64,000 bases of DNA from Karstenula rhodostoma CBS 690.94 (Eukaryota; Ascomycota; Dothideomycetes; Pleosporales; Didymosphaeriaceae): NCBI GenBank assembly GCA_010093485.1, contig MU001493.1:2592937-2656936 (forward strand). The letters are read 5' to 3'. The notes beneath the pieces were generated by a model. It saw only the letters and a list, made by a program, of their open reading frames with translations, was not told the origin of the DNA and did no database searches. Both the position numbers and the translations under genes were made by a program. This document shows, piece by piece, positions 21,471 through 32,612 of the stretch (its first letter is position 1; every line of letters begins with the position of its first letter).

Positions 21471-22712
21471 CTATACATAGCCCTTCCCGCACCACCTCTC
21501 CACTCCCATCCCTAACGCACTCCCTACCCCCCAGCTCCCTAGGCAACCCACCACCCCTACAACACAGCTCTTCACCACACTCCCCGCCCCCCACCCATCC
21601 ACCGCACACTGCACGCCCACGACAACAGGTCCATGCACCAAAAACGCCGCATAGCCCCACCTTGCCACATCCACTTCCCACCCTTCCCGCCCAAGAGCAA
21701 CGCTCCACTTCCTCTTAGCCCAGTCCCCCTCGCCGAACAAGCGTAGCAGCGCGACGCAAATCAGGAATACGAGTGTTTCGTTGAAGACAGCGTACCACGC
21801 AGCGAGGATGTTGAATCCGCCGAGCAGATCCGCCTCGCGCCTCATAAACAGGAAGGTAAACGTAAAGGCCGTGTAGATGGTAACGAGAAGGACGGCCAGC
21901 ATGGTGCGGACAGCTGTGAGCGCGCGCGGGACCCGGATGCTAAACCGTGGGACGAGGCGGTGGAGCTCTGTGCGCAGCGCGCGGTGCGCATAGATGCCGG
22001 TCGCGTAGTAGACGATATACTGCGGGAGGAAGCCCACGTCGACGCCGAGCGGGGTGAATGTTGTGCCGATGGGCCAGCGGGTGCGGAGGAGGAAGGTAGC
22101 TAGTGCTGAGGCGGCGAGGGCGGAGAAGATGTAGCGGTCGTGGAGATGGGAGATGTGCGGTTTTTGGGTTTCGGTCTTGGCTGGGGGTTTCGCTTCTCGG
22201 GTGTCGTCCTGCTTCGTCTGGGGATAAAAGGTGAATGCGAAGACGAGATCGAAGACGAGGACGACGCCCACGTACCACACTGGGCCCCGCGCCCCTCTCA
22301 CACCTACCCCCTTCGCTGCGGTCCTTCTCACTGCGTATCGCCACCCCGCGCCATCCCGAACCACCGCGATGATCCCTTCCACAAACCCCGCCACAAAGAT
22401 ACTGTACACAGCACACGGCACGCCCAACTTCATCCCCTTCTCCTTTAGAAACACGCGCCTGCCCCGCTTCTCAGCGGCCATGGCGGAGAAGTAGCCCGAG
22501 ATGAGGAAGAACAGCGCCATGGAGAACGTTTGGTTGATGATGTTGAAGAGGATGAGCACGATCGTAGAGAGATCTGCCTCTGCGGAAGGGGAGTTGGGAG
22601 AGGGTTCGTACGGCCAGGAGCCGAGGCCGCTGTAGGGGATAGATGCATGGTGGAGGATTACGAGGACGGTGAGGAAGGTGCGGAGGTTGTCGAGGGAGTG
22701 GGTTCGTGGCAT
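21471..22712 (-). CDS. Acyltransferase-3 family membrane protein
   Basis: A single exon from the ATG at 22712 gives 413 residues (an upstream TTG at 22766 is not needed). The start Leu-Asp-Asn-Leu-Arg-Thr-Phe-Leu followed by His-His-Ala, then Phe-Phe-Leu-Ile-Ser-Gly-Tyr-Phe, is the classic acyltransferase-3 pattern (OAC/NolL/OatA-like), and about ten hydrophobic helices follow. Members move acyl groups onto sugars, lipids or small metabolites at a membrane. A hydrophilic Lys/Thr-rich loop lies at about residues 185-205. The substrate is not predictable. It faces the C-rich pseudogene region. Confidence 0.85.
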   Translation of the reverse strand: MPRTHSLDNLRTFLTVLVILHHASIPYSGLGSWPYEPSPNSPSAEADLSTIVLILFNIINQTFSMALFFLISGYFSAMAAEKRGRRVFLKEKGMKLGVPCAVYSIFVAGFVEGIIAVVRDGAGWRYAVRRTAAKGVGVRGARGPVWYVGVVLVFDLVFAFTFYPQTKQDDTREAKPPAKTETQKPHISHLHDRYIFSALAASALATFLLRTRWPIGTTFTPLGVDVGFLPQYIVYYATGIYAHRALRTELHRLVPRFSIRVPRALTAVRTMLAVLLVTIYTAFTFTFLFMRREADLLGGFNILAAWYAVFNETLVFLICVALLRLFGEGDWAKRKWSVALGREGWEVDVARWGYAAFLVHGPVVVGVQCAVDGWGAGSVVKSCVVGVVGCLGSWGVGSALGMGVERWCGKGYV

Positions 22713-23088
22713 TGTAGCTGCGATGGGAGAGGGATGAGGGGAAAATGGGCGGGTGGGGATAAACAAGGTGTTTGGGAGACCTCCATGTTTTTCTTTCTTT
22801 AGATGGGCGTGTATTATGTCGAAACTGGATGCCTAGTTGGATTGTGCGTACAGTAACCTCACTGGCTTGGAGGCCTAGCGTCGGGCTAAGACGGGAGGAT
22901 GGGAGGATTATAGGGTTAGCAGAGACGTTTTTTGTATATAAATTATGCAAGCTGATTTTTGTAAACCTGGGAGATTACACCCGCAAAGACCTCACGCTAG
23001 GTTTCCGAGCCGGGGGAGGGACTGTACATCGCGACTAGCGTTCCCGAAGCGGAAATGTATACAACGCACGCCTAAGCCTCAGCCTCGC
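22713..23088. other. Intergenic gap
   Basis: These 376 bp lie between the acyltransferase start and the gamma-tubulin complex gene stop, both on the minus strand. The stretch should contain the acyltransferase promoter. A fairly AT-rich part lies at 22900-22980. Nothing else was recognised. Confidence 0.4.
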
Positions 23089-25902
23089 TCACACCGCGCT
23101 CTGCGAGAAATACGTGTTCATCTCGAGCAACACGCCCAGCCTCTCCATCGTATCTTCTTCTGCCGTGCCCTTCCCCTTGCCGTACCCTTTCTTCCCCGTC
23201 AACTGCCTGCACACGTTCAGGAACACTTTAATCTTCCCTCGGAGCTTGAGGTACATATCCTTGACATTGTCTTCGACATTGGTTTCGGGATTCTGTTTCT
23301 TCGCGAAGAGAAGGATGAGTTCGAAAATCTCCTCGATAAGCGCCATAACTTTGCGCTGGCGCCGGCGAAGTAATAGTGAGAAGAGTATGCTGTCGAGACA
23401 CTTCTCGTGGGCGTCGCGGATGGCAGCCAGACCTTCCGTGACGCGGACTCCGATCTCGTTCGCTGCGTCTTCTTGGGCGAGACGGTGCTCGAGAGTAGTC
23501 ACGTAGGATTGGAAGGCATCCCAGTGTTCTGCTATGCCGGTTTGGAAGATGTAGGTTGACAGCGCGGTGACGAAATGGTGCGCTTCTGTTCTAAAGCAAC
23601 GAGAGTCTGAATCCGGATATTGACGCGGTAGGTGCGCAATCACGAAGATCATACGCAAGATTCGCAGCAGGAATCTAAAGATGTAGTCGTACTTCTCTAA
23701 TGCGACGGAAGTTATAACCAAATTTAATGGGCTTGGTGGCACGTATTGAAGGCGCAAAAAGTCGAGTGCGTACAATCCATACGGATCCATAACCTTCTCC
23801 ATCGCGGACTCGTCGAGCTGGCGAACGGCAAAGTTGAGCTGACCAGGAAGTTCGTTGTTATCGCGTCCCGGTGCCGGTGCCGTGTTGGTATCCTGCGTAG
23901 AATTGTACAGTGCAGATGAGAAGTAGCTTTCACTGAGCAGGCCCATTAGGGCCAGCCGTAATTCGGAACTGGCTGGCGGCCAGCTTTCGCGAGAGCCTAA
24001 CTGCAGTCCCATGTGAACCCCACTTCTCATTTGGCCCTTGTGTCTTTCGGCACTCTCACGGTCAGGATCAAAAAGAGCTGAAGCTAGGCCGGACGAAAAT
24101 ACGCCGTCACCGAAAAGGTGGTACTGCCGTTGCAGCGCAAGATGTAGACGAAGCTTGTGCGAACGGAAAAAGAGACGCACAGTGGTCGCATTGACCAGCT
24201 TCGCTTGTGCTGATAGAAGAGGTCCAAAGGAAAGCGTGGAAGTTATCGAGAGCGGTGGTGAGAAGGTGTTGGTGCCCGCTGAGTAAGACCCTTCGTGGCC
24301 CTGGAGCACTCGTTCTGTCAAAAGCTTCAATTCGTCGGGGAGGTCACTTAGCAGCTGCTTGGGTAAGCCATCAAGCAGTCGCATGGAGTCTTGGAGACAT
24401 TGCTCATGGTCCGTGGGCTCGTCGGTTTGCTGAGAAGAGCTGTCTTTGACAACGGTGATCATGGCTTTCTGCTTCGGTGAACCGCTCGAGAACTCCAGTA
24501 TCGCTTTTCGAAGCTCTTCCTCGTATGCCTTCGCTTTTTTCGAAACAGTCTCGATATCCTTCCAATCAAACTTCCACTCAAGTGGTGGCGATTGTACGGC
24601 AAACTTGTGCAGCGATGCCAGTGGGTGGTCCGGATGATGATGTTTCAGAAATCGAAGAGCGTTGCCGGTTTCAAATATAGTATTGCCATCCTCAGGACTA
24701 ACAAATCCAGGCATCAACTCGGAGCGGAACACGTATTCGGTAGGTCCTTGGTGCTCCGGATTGTCATTGACAGCCACGAACCCGCCTCGATCTGCGAATG
24801 GGACGGTCTCCTGCTCTTGTCGGATGCCGACCCACTCGCTCAACAGGTCAATGCTTGGCTCTGCAACTTGGCGCAGGATCTGGCATGACAATTTGCGGAT
24901 GTAGCTGTCTCCCTCCTCGGCTTCCAGAAGACGGTGGTGGATCAGTGAAGAAAGGTGTTGGTTGCTTCTCGCATGTTTCACAGCATCAACTGTCTGCGCA
25001 ACATGACTCAATATGCCCCGTGGTTTGGCGAAGAGGTGCTGTAGCTGCAGTATAGATCTGATGTTGTTGGACTGACGACCAAGATGTTCTTCGAAGGTGG
25101 ATAGCAGGCTCGAGACGGCCGTTGCCAGGGCTACTCTCGCCGGTATAGAGTCAGCCGAAGCAAAAGTGCGCTCCACGAAGGATCGGAGGTAGAGGAAGGT
25201 ATTTCCGGTACGGACGAACTGGTTGGTGATGCTCTGGGCTGTCCGAGGACTGACCCCAGAGGCTCTTCCATCTGCTATGGCGGGCTCGAAGGACCGCGAT
25301 TTCGCATTGAAGGAAAACAGGATGGAAGATCGTCCCAGACCCAGATTCCACAGAGACTCCAGCAGCACATGGTCCTTGACAACCCGTCCAGCGGCGGTCT
25401 TGGCATGGTCGTGAACGAGAGCTGCGTCGAAGGCAGCCGGACCAGACTCTGTTATATACGGGGTATTTCGTTCGACGTGCTCTGGATGTTCGAACGACTC
25501 CCATGTGAAAAAGGTTACGTCTTTCTTTGCAGGGCCTAGATCCAAGGCAACTTGCCAGACATCCTCCTCTTGCGCCGGCGGCGGGGTGTCGATGGATATG
25601 GAGGCTTCATCGGAGCTGTCGAGCTCGGGAAGCGGTCCGAACTCGAACGAGTCAATGTCAGGCAGCCGCAGCTCCTGTTCGAGAGGCTTCTTGGGCGCAT
25701 ACGGATGGTCGAGCTTTATTTGGGGCACTGCACCCGGTTAGCAGGGCACAACGCGTGAAAGCGACACGCGACGAGACTTGCCGTCGAGCTGTATGGGCGC
25801 GAACAGCGACGTCTCGTACGTCGCAGGGTCCTCAAAGAAGGACGACGCCTTCCAGAGACGATCCGTCGCAAAGGCGTCATAGCCGTCGCCATGGCCATCC
25901 AT
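23089..25902 (-). CDS. Gamma-tubulin complex component (Spc97/Spc98 family, GCP5/6-like)
   Basis: Exon 1 (25782-25902) and exon 2 (23089-25727) give 919 residues. The long ORF starts at a GTG, so the true start lies in the short upstream exon, which begins Met-Asp-Gly-His-Gly. The only donor that fits phase and consensus is GCAAGT at 25781, a GC-AG intron of 54 nt. Two GCP grip domains are suggested: an N-terminal region with Phe-Leu-Tyr-Leu-Arg-Ser-Phe-Val-Glu, and a C-terminal one with Arg-Leu-His-Leu-Ala-Leu-Gln-Arg-Gln-Tyr and Glu-Lys-Tyr-Asp-Tyr-Ile-Phe-Arg-Phe-Leu-Leu. The family nucleates microtubules at spindle pole bodies. The subtype (GCP4, 5 or 6) is uncertain. Confidence 0.85.
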
Positions 25903-26036
25903 TGGAGTGGGTTGCGCAGCGAGCAGCAGCGGTGGAAGGGCCCGGCCTCGGCATGACGCCAAACCGCCAGCCCTGCGCTTTCCCCAGAAGCGCTGCACGA
26001 CGACGACGACGACGACACCACCACAACCGCCCCACG
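25903..26036. promoter_or_regulatory. Compact bidirectional promoter (gamma-tubulin complex gene / EAF7)
   Basis: Only 134 bp separate two divergent start codons. The EAF7 leader carries a (GAC)n/(CGA)n tract at about 25997-26016. The genes must share core promoter DNA. Confidence 0.5.
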
Positions 26037-26944
26037 ATGCCGCCGCGCAAGAAAGCCAAGGCCAGCGCCGCGTCGACGCCCCTCGCCGACGTGCAGCCCA
26101 AGACGCCGCAGGACGCGGGCCCGACGGCGGAGCAGGAGCAGCTCAACGACGCGTGGGCCGACGAGCAGGAGACGCAGCTGTTCAAGAGCATGATGAAGTG
26201 GAAGCCGACGGGTACAGCCACGCTCGTCAGTCCGGGAAGGACGAAGGTGCGACATGCTAATCGACCCCCGCAGGCATCCACAAGCACTTCCGCATCATCT
26301 CCATCCACGCCGACCTGCGCTCGCATGGCTTCGCGGCCGACGACACTCCGCACACGCGCATCCCCGCCATCTGGAGCAAGGTCGCCTCCCTGTACGACCT
26401 GCGCGCCTTGGACGAGCGTGAAGACGCCTACACCTTCAGCGACGACCCCGACCCGCTCGACCCCGACGAGGCCCTAACCATCCCCGACTTCGAGCTGCCA
26501 GAGGACGAGTTCGGCGCCATGGTCTGGGAGCGACGCTTCCACGGGCCCGACTCCGAGGCCTCTTCGTCCCCACCCACGCTCGCCACCGACGACGAGAAGC
26601 TGCTCTACGTGCCGGACATGGGCCTGTTGAAGGACCAGCCCGACGGCATCCTGTCACAGCTGACCGAAAGCGCAGCAGAGGCAACCCCCGCGTCCAAGAG
26701 AGGCAAGGGCACGCGCCCAACCAAAGGAGCTGCCAAGGGTGCGAAAACAGCCAGGGGCCAGGCTGCAAAGAACACCAAAGCTCAGTCTGCCGTGTCCGAC
26801 TCTGCAGAAGAAGAGGAAGACGAGGACGAGGATGAAGAGGAGTCGAGCTCTGAATCCGAAGAAGACACCGCTCCCAGCACCCGCAGGACGAACCGAAACA
26901 AAGGCAAAGCGCAGCCAGCACCGAAAAGGACGCGGAAGAGGTGA
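26037..26944 (+). CDS. EAF7: EAF7-like subunit of the NuA4 histone acetyltransferase (CT20 family)
   Basis: Two exons (26037-26211, 26274-26944) give 281 residues. The conserved part (about residues 30-145) has Gln-Leu-Phe-Lys-Ser-Met-Met-Lys-Trp-Lys-Pro, Gly-Ile-His-Lys-His-Phe-Arg-Ile and Ile-Trp-Ser-Lys-Val-Ala-Ser-Leu-Tyr-Asp-Leu, followed by a Phe-x-Leu-Pro-Glu-Asp-Glu-Phe box. These are hallmarks of the EAF7/MRGBP (CT20) family. The N-terminus is a short basic stretch. The C-terminus is disordered, with basic Lys/Ala repeats, an acidic Glu/Asp run and a final basic tail. Its role is in the NuA4 acetyltransferase, together with EAF3 and EAF5. Confidence 0.9.
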
Positions 26945-27905
26945 ACACCGTCATTCCAGTTTGACAAACACCGGACAACTGCATGCACACGCGTCTTGAA
27001 CTATACGAAATGGCTGTGGACGGTGCCAGGTCGTCACTCGCAGCCCTCCTGGATTGGTGTACGCCCGCACGCCGGTGAAGGGTTCAGACCTCCGGTTATT
27101 CGACAAAGGGTCCGCTATGGCTTAGGGATTGAATGCAGGGCCTGCTTTCAGTGTTCCTCCCACCCACGGGAAAGCCATGGACATGTTTCTCCATGTCCTG
27201 GGTCAGGCCTTGCAGAGGTGCTCTATGGGATAATGTTGTTAAGCACTAAGCTTTCTGCGTCAGTCTGCTATACCCTCAGTTCGTAGATGGTACCAAGCCA
27301 TCAGACGTTGCTTGATCGGCCCAGGGTTGGGCCTGACCCAAGCTTTGCAGTTGCCTAAAGCGACAACCTCAAAAACAATGTGAGATATTAACATAGTAGA
27401 TATACGTCTATGTCCGGTACACCAGATGTGCGCAGCTGGCACAAACTCACTCAGGGCCGTCAGACGGCTGCACAGTATTCCGCCGAGCGGCGTCCTCACA
27501 AAAGTTTCCTGCTCTCAACTACGCTTTGCTCAGGCGGTCGAATCTCCATGCTGGAACGGGCTTGGAGCTTCCCCCTGAAAGTGTGCAGCGTTCACTTGGA
27601 AGGCTGTCCGTTTCTGCAACGGTGTTTCTTTAGCTTCGAGTCTTACGTTGGATCCCGGAAAATGCTAAACGCATGGAACGTGAAGTTGGACTCGCTCTTA
27701 CAGCTATTGGCGCGCTAGCCAGCTAGCTACAAAAACCTCGGCACCTCGGTTCCCAAACAGGAGAAAAACAAATTCCAAGTCTTGCCACTACATACGCATA
27801 TTGTCACCCCTGCCTACGTGATTTGTTCCCTTTCACCACCACACCACTCCTGTACCCAGCTGCAAATCCAATCCGTCTCCCAAATCCATCTTTACTCACA
27901 CAGCC
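26945..27905. other. Intergenic gap, no gene seen
   Basis: These 961 bp lie between EAF7 and the MAPEG gene. An ORF at 27410-27718 has no family resemblance. I looked for tRNA-like B boxes and saw none. The last 130 bp are pyrimidine-rich, as is common just upstream of fungal start sites. Confidence 0.45.
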
Positions 27906-28449
27906 ATGTTCGACACCATCAACCTCTCCATCGCCTCCCTACCCTTTACCCTCCTCCTCTCCGCCCTCCCCCACTGGTACACCATCTACCTGGCGACCTC
28001 CCAAAAAGTCCAAGGCGGCTGGACAAACCAGAACCCGCGCGCCTTCGTCGCGCGCCTGAACGCCAAAGCCGCCAGCGGGAAGAAGCTGAGCGATGTCGAA
28101 GAGACGATCCTCAGGGGCCAGGCTGCGCAGCAGAACGGGTTCGAGTGGTGGGGCGTGTGGGGTGTCGCTGTTGTATGTCATGTTTCCACTTCCATCTACC
28201 CTTTAAATTTCCGAAGGACGTGTGCTGATGAGGGCGCTCCGGGCATAGGTGTTTGGCTATCTGATGAAGGAGCCCAAGGCGAGCATGGATTATTACACCA
28301 TGGTTCATGTGGGGGCGCGGATCGCGTATAACTTTCTCTACCTGACCACGAGTCGGAGGAGGAGCAGTCTTTTGCGCACTGCTGCGTTTCAGGTGGGGTT
28401 GTATCCGGCGGTGGCGATTATGTGTCGCGCGGCGAAGGTGCTGGCGTAG
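27906..28449 (+). CDS. MAPEG-family membrane protein
   Basis: Two exons (27906-28172, 28249-28449) give 155 residues, the normal MAPEG size. Four hydrophobic helices are visible. After helix 1 comes the family segment Arg-Ala-Phe-Val-Ala-Arg-Leu, then Gly-Gln-Ala-Ala-Gln-Gln-Asn-Gly-Phe-Glu; helix 3 contains Val-His-Val-Gly-Ala-Arg-Ile-Ala-Tyr. MAPEG proteins are trimeric ER or microsomal enzymes that use glutathione (microsomal GST, leukotriene C4 synthase types). The exact reaction in fungi is mostly unknown; detoxification is the usual guess. Confidence 0.85.
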
Positions 28450-29505
28450 GTTGGGGTGGAGAGGGTTGAGGTTGGAGGGGGTTTTGTGTGTATGGTTTGT
28501 AAAACAATCAATGTTGGCGCGAGCTATGTACCCTTTATTACGTCCTGATTCCGCGCCAGTGTCACTAGGTCGGATAATCTGGATTGTATAATAAAGGCAT
28601 GTCTTCCCTCGTGCTTCTACTAGATCTAACCGGATACGACAAAACCCCGCTAGTATCTACCCCGGGGTTGAGTATCTCCACGGGTATCTCGTGCATTATG
28701 GATATCAGGTTGATCCCAGGTCTTTGGTGTCGTGGTGGTTGCGCAAACGAAAGTACAGGGTCGTCGTACCGCGGTTGGCACGCGGATGGCTTGTGTATCG
28801 GCGTCGTGCCTCTCAGATTAAGCTGTGGCGTAATAACTGCCCGTGTACGAGGGTAATCCTGCGGCACAGAAGTTGGCTCGAAGGTGGGAAGTATGTGCGA
28901 GCGATTGTCGTGAGGGGGTGAGTGGAAGGATGCAGCTGCGCTTGAGAGATGTTGTGCGCGTGAGTGGCTTGGTTCGGGGTGAATAGCAGGTCCGGTGCAA
29001 GGCAAAGCCGACGCCATGTGCTCTTTCTCGCTCTGTGACATGCTGAAGCATAGGCCATGCTTTCTCGGGCTGTCACGGTCTCTATCGAGATTCCACATCC
29101 GCTGCCGTTTGCTGGTAATCACGAAAGACCCAAGCCTCGCCATATTTAGTTCGTTGCATATCATACAAACCCTTTCCCGCATTTCGCAAATGGCTTGCCC
29201 GAACCATACCAATTGCCAGTGCGTGACCGTTGCTGTGCACCGTTCGCCCGCACTTTCCATCGGTCGCACGGCAAACACCCTTCACCCGTCGCACCTTCCG
29301 CACCGGCCAGCCAAACGCCAGACGTCAAATTGCCTCTTCTTGTGCCCACTTCTGGATCTTCATAGTTTTCAACCACGCTCGCTCGACCACGACTTGCGCA
29401 TCTTGAATCTTCGCGTTTCTTGACTGCATATTCTTTCGCCTTGGACGTCTTCGACGACACAGCCTCCGCTTGCACCTCGAATTGTCCACGTCGCCGAACG
29501 AAGTT
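28450..29505. other. Intergenic gap, no supported gene
   Basis: About 1.06 kb. A 237-codon minus-strand ORF (28565-29278) spans much of it but lacks an ATG start, domain or protein-like composition. The plus strand just before 29506 should be the promoter and leader of the secreted protein gene. Confidence 0.4.
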
Positions 29506-29907
29506 ATGAAGCTCACCATCTTCCTTACCCTCCTCACTCTCGCGGGCCTTGGTCTCGCCGCGCCGACGGTCCACGAGACAGACCGCGACATCGCCATCTC
29601 CAAGCTCTTGTCCCGCAGCTCAGCCACCGACTGCGACGAGTGCAACGAGCACCGCAATAACTGTCTCAGGGTATACCGTTACCCAGCAGTATGCAGATGC
29701 AGGGTGCTAACAGCTGTAGTACGGCGTCGGCGACAAGGGTTCTGGCGAATGGCGGGTCTGCGACTCTTACGTGTGCCGCAAGTACGACGTGAGCTACCTC
29801 CTGCTGCTCGGTTAGTATCGGGGCTGATGTTGAGTGTGAAGTGCCGCAGCTGTGGCGATGAGTTCAACTGCGATAACGCCAACCTTACTATGCCGCCGGG
29901 CTGGTAG
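29506..29907 (+). CDS. Small cysteine-rich secreted protein (effector candidate)
   Basis: Three exons (29506-29670, 29720-29788, 29842-29907) give 99 residues. A clear signal peptide runs from Met-Lys-Leu-Thr-Ile-Phe to a cleavage region near Ala-Ala-Pro (about residue 20). The mature part has eight cysteines, an even number that fits four disulfides, mostly spaced Cys-x2-Cys-x6-Cys and later Cys-x4-Cys-x4-Cys-x2-Cys-x5-Cys. The third exon uses an AAG acceptor; the nearby CAG acceptor would shift the frame and lose the last cysteines. No known fold was recognised. In plant-associated fungi such proteins are often apoplastic effectors or antimicrobial proteins, but function here is inferred only. 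Confidence 0.72.
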   Translation: MKLTIFLTLLTLAGLGLAAPTVHETDRDIAISKLLSRSSATDCDECNEHRNNCLRVYRYPAVCRCRVLTAVVRRRRQGFWRMAGLRLLRVPQVRRELPPAARLVSGLMLSVKCRSCGDEFNCDNANLTMPPGW

Positions 29908-30193
29908 ATGAGGTCTCGAACCATCACGCTGTGCCACTGCTTGATTTGGGGAGTATTGTCAGGAGTTGTGATCTTGAGCTGAGGGGCTTATAGAACCGAT
30001 CTATGAGCCGGAATGGGCGGGTTCCTGAGCGATACTATCTGACGGGTTTCCATTGGGATCATAGTTTAGGGTTCGTTTGGCGTCTGGTCAGTCTTAGGGA
30101 ATATACCGCCATGATCGGGTTCTTTCTCTGTTCACTTGACTGTGTTTCCCGAGGTCGACTTCCTTTCTGCCACTGACCCGACACTACATCTCC

Positions 30194-31980
30194 TCACAGC
30201 CTCGCCTTCGCCTTCTCCGCCCACTCCCCCTTCTCCGCCCTCTCACAAACCTCCTTGATAACCCCCGCCGCCCACTCATAGTCTTCAAGCTCAAGATACA
30301 CCTGCCCACTCATCCTAACCCACCACCGCCCATCATAAAACATGGACTGCAAATACGTCTTGTAGTCATCAATCCACACCCTGCCCATCCAGTTCCAGAT
30401 GGCAATCCCAACCTCCCCCTCCTCCAGCCCCGCCTGAGTCCCAATCTCAAACATCCTCTTATTATCCAGCGGCAGCGCCACATTCGCCATGCAGCACCTC
30501 GTCAGCGTCTGCGTCTCATTATCCAAGACCTGTGTCCCCAGGATCTCAGCCATGCGCTTGGCCCCGTGCTTCGCGAGCGTCTGGCAGTAGCGCATGATGG
30601 CGTCTTCGCCGCCGATGGAGGCGCGCCATTCGAGGGCCGCCGGGACGCAGAGGTAGGGCGAGGTGTCGAGGGTGGCGGTGAACTCGAAGTTGAGCTCGAA
30701 AAGGGATTTCGGGGCGTTGGAGGAGGGCAGGGGGGTGGGGGGTGCGGTGAAAGAGGGTGTGGGGCACGGGGTGAAGCCGTGGGAGGTGGGGAGCGTGGAG
30801 CGGATGAGGGGTTGGTTGCGGAGGGGGACGTGGAAGATTGCGCAGCCGCGCGGGACGTGGAGCCATCTTTACAGCGTTAGCGGGTTACGCATTTTATTTC
30901 AAGGGGTGGAAAGGGGGAAGGACGTACTTGTGGCAGTTCGTGATGAAGAAATCCGCATCCAGGGCTTTGAGGTCCAGCGCTACATGACCTATCCCGTGCG
31001 CGCCGTCGATCAGACTCAACACCCCCTTCTCGCGACATAGCTGCGTGATGCGTTCGAATGGCAGCCGTACGCCGGGCATGCTAACCACGGTGTCGAAGAC
31101 GGCGACTTTCACCTTGCCGCCTGCCTTTTCAATTTCGTCAATCTTGGACGCGAACGCAGAGACTAGCCAGTCGTCTTCCACGGGGAACGTGTACTCTATC
31201 TTTGCGGCCTTGGCGGGCGTCGTCTCGGTGATGTAGGCGACGCTTTTCTCGCACGCGCCGTAGATGGAGGCGCTGTAGAGGATGTACTCGTTGGGGGCGA
31301 AGGTGAGATTGCGGAGGACGGTGTCGACGCCCGTGGTGGCGTTGGGGACGAAGACGAGCTCAGAGGTGGGGACGTTAAGGTACTGTGGGCTGTCAGCCTT
31401 TTCTTGTCCTATCTCCAAAGAAGGGCAAAATGAGTGGGAGGGATCGGAGCGTGGGGTGGGGTGGAGGCGGTAAAGTTAGGGGAAATACCTTTGACAGTGC
31501 CTGCCGGCTTTCGTCGTTGCGTTTGGGGTACTGGTAGCGGATGAAGTCGTCTGTGCGGGCTTCTTGGGCGTCTTGGAAGGAGCGCAAGACGTCGCGAACG
31601 GCGCGGGGGTAGGTGCCGAAAGCACCTGGTGGAATAGTCAGTGATGCAGTTCATGACGACTTCGAAAGTTGTCGACGTTTGTTGGAGGACACTCCATTCT
31701 CTAGGCCAGGGAGCATGGGTAGGAAGGAGAATCCTCGGGCGCAAAGAAGACCGAAAGGTGATGGGTAAGGGCGAGCAAGAAGTGGTATATCCACCCCAAA
31801 AGCACACATGCTCGAGAGAAGCAAGCAGCAAAGCCTCTCTCATGCACATGAACAAGATAACCGTGACTCACCGTGGTTCAAATTCCTAAACCCTTCCTCG
31901 AACAAAAACTCCTTCCTCAATTGCTTCCCAAATCGTCCTCCATTCTTCGTCTCCAAAAGCTCTTTCGCATCCGACGTCAT
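30194..31980 (-). CDS. Class V aminotransferase-fold PLP enzyme (LolT/Egt2-like)
   Basis: Four exons (31872-31980, 31489-31625, 30928-31382, 30194-30866) close in frame to 457 residues. The N-terminus has Phe-Leu-Phe-Glu-Glu-Gly-Phe-Arg-Asn-Leu-Asn-His-Gly-Ala-Phe-Gly. The PLP site follows: Asp-Gly-Ala-His-Gly-Ile-Gly-His, then Asn-Cys-His-Lys-Trp with the Schiff-base Lys at about 234, split by an intron. This is the class V group that includes isopenicillin-N epimerase-like enzymes, LolT and hercynylcysteine sulfoxide lyase (Egt2). The exact substrate is not known; a C-S lyase or a secondary-metabolite role are both possible. No biosynthetic partners are adjacent. Confidence 0.85.
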
Positions 31981-32612
31981 GATTGTGTAGATATTTTCAC
32001 TGCAGTGTCTGATTGATGCAGCTTCAGAGTTCGACAAATGCTGAATGTATATGCAATTGGACGGATGAGTCAAACATACGGAATGCGGGTATCATGCTCG
32101 CGATGCCGGCATGACTGTTACCGATATCGAAGGGCGTAATGTGTCGTCTTAGGAAAGCGAATTAGCCAATGAGGGGCGCGCACTAGGCGGCTAACCCCGG
32201 AAATGTTTGCAAAATTCCACGGTACGCGGCAGCATCTGTGCAGCGATGCAAGTTATACGAACTGCGGGGACGAACACTGCTTGGTGGATTATCCGGATAT
32301 TTTTCTATCGGCTACTGTCGGTTAAGCCGTTTCTAATGTTGATAACCTACAGTTCCAGTTCCCTCCTGCCCATTGCGAAAATAAGTCCATCGCCAGGATG
32401 TCCAGGACACGCCCGCACTCATGGTGAGCTGTGAACGTACCTGGGGAAATTATGTACACAAATATTGGTATAAAAAAAAACGAAATGAATGGCTGGCATC
32501 CCAGAACCTCACACAGCACACATGCATCGGTGAACAGCAAACACTCCAAACAGACATGGGGAAGATAGGAAAGGGGATATCGTGGTTCTTTTAAAAGGGC
32601 ACTGTGATGATT
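31981..32612. other. Intergenic gap
   Basis: These 632 bp lie between two minus-strand genes. The stretch should hold the aminotransferase promoter; an in-frame upstream ATG at 32073 exists but gives an unlikely N-terminus. A run of nine A lies at about 32472. Nothing else was recognised. Confidence 0.4.

Noticed and set aside
26945..27905. tRNA genes in intergenic gaps
   Set aside because: Searched by eye for GGTTCGA-type B boxes with matching acceptor stems; none was convincing. A covariance-model scan would be decisive.
28565..29278. 237-codon minus-strand ORF
   Set aside because: No ATG at its start, no domain or signal peptide, and composition like random GC-balanced sequence.
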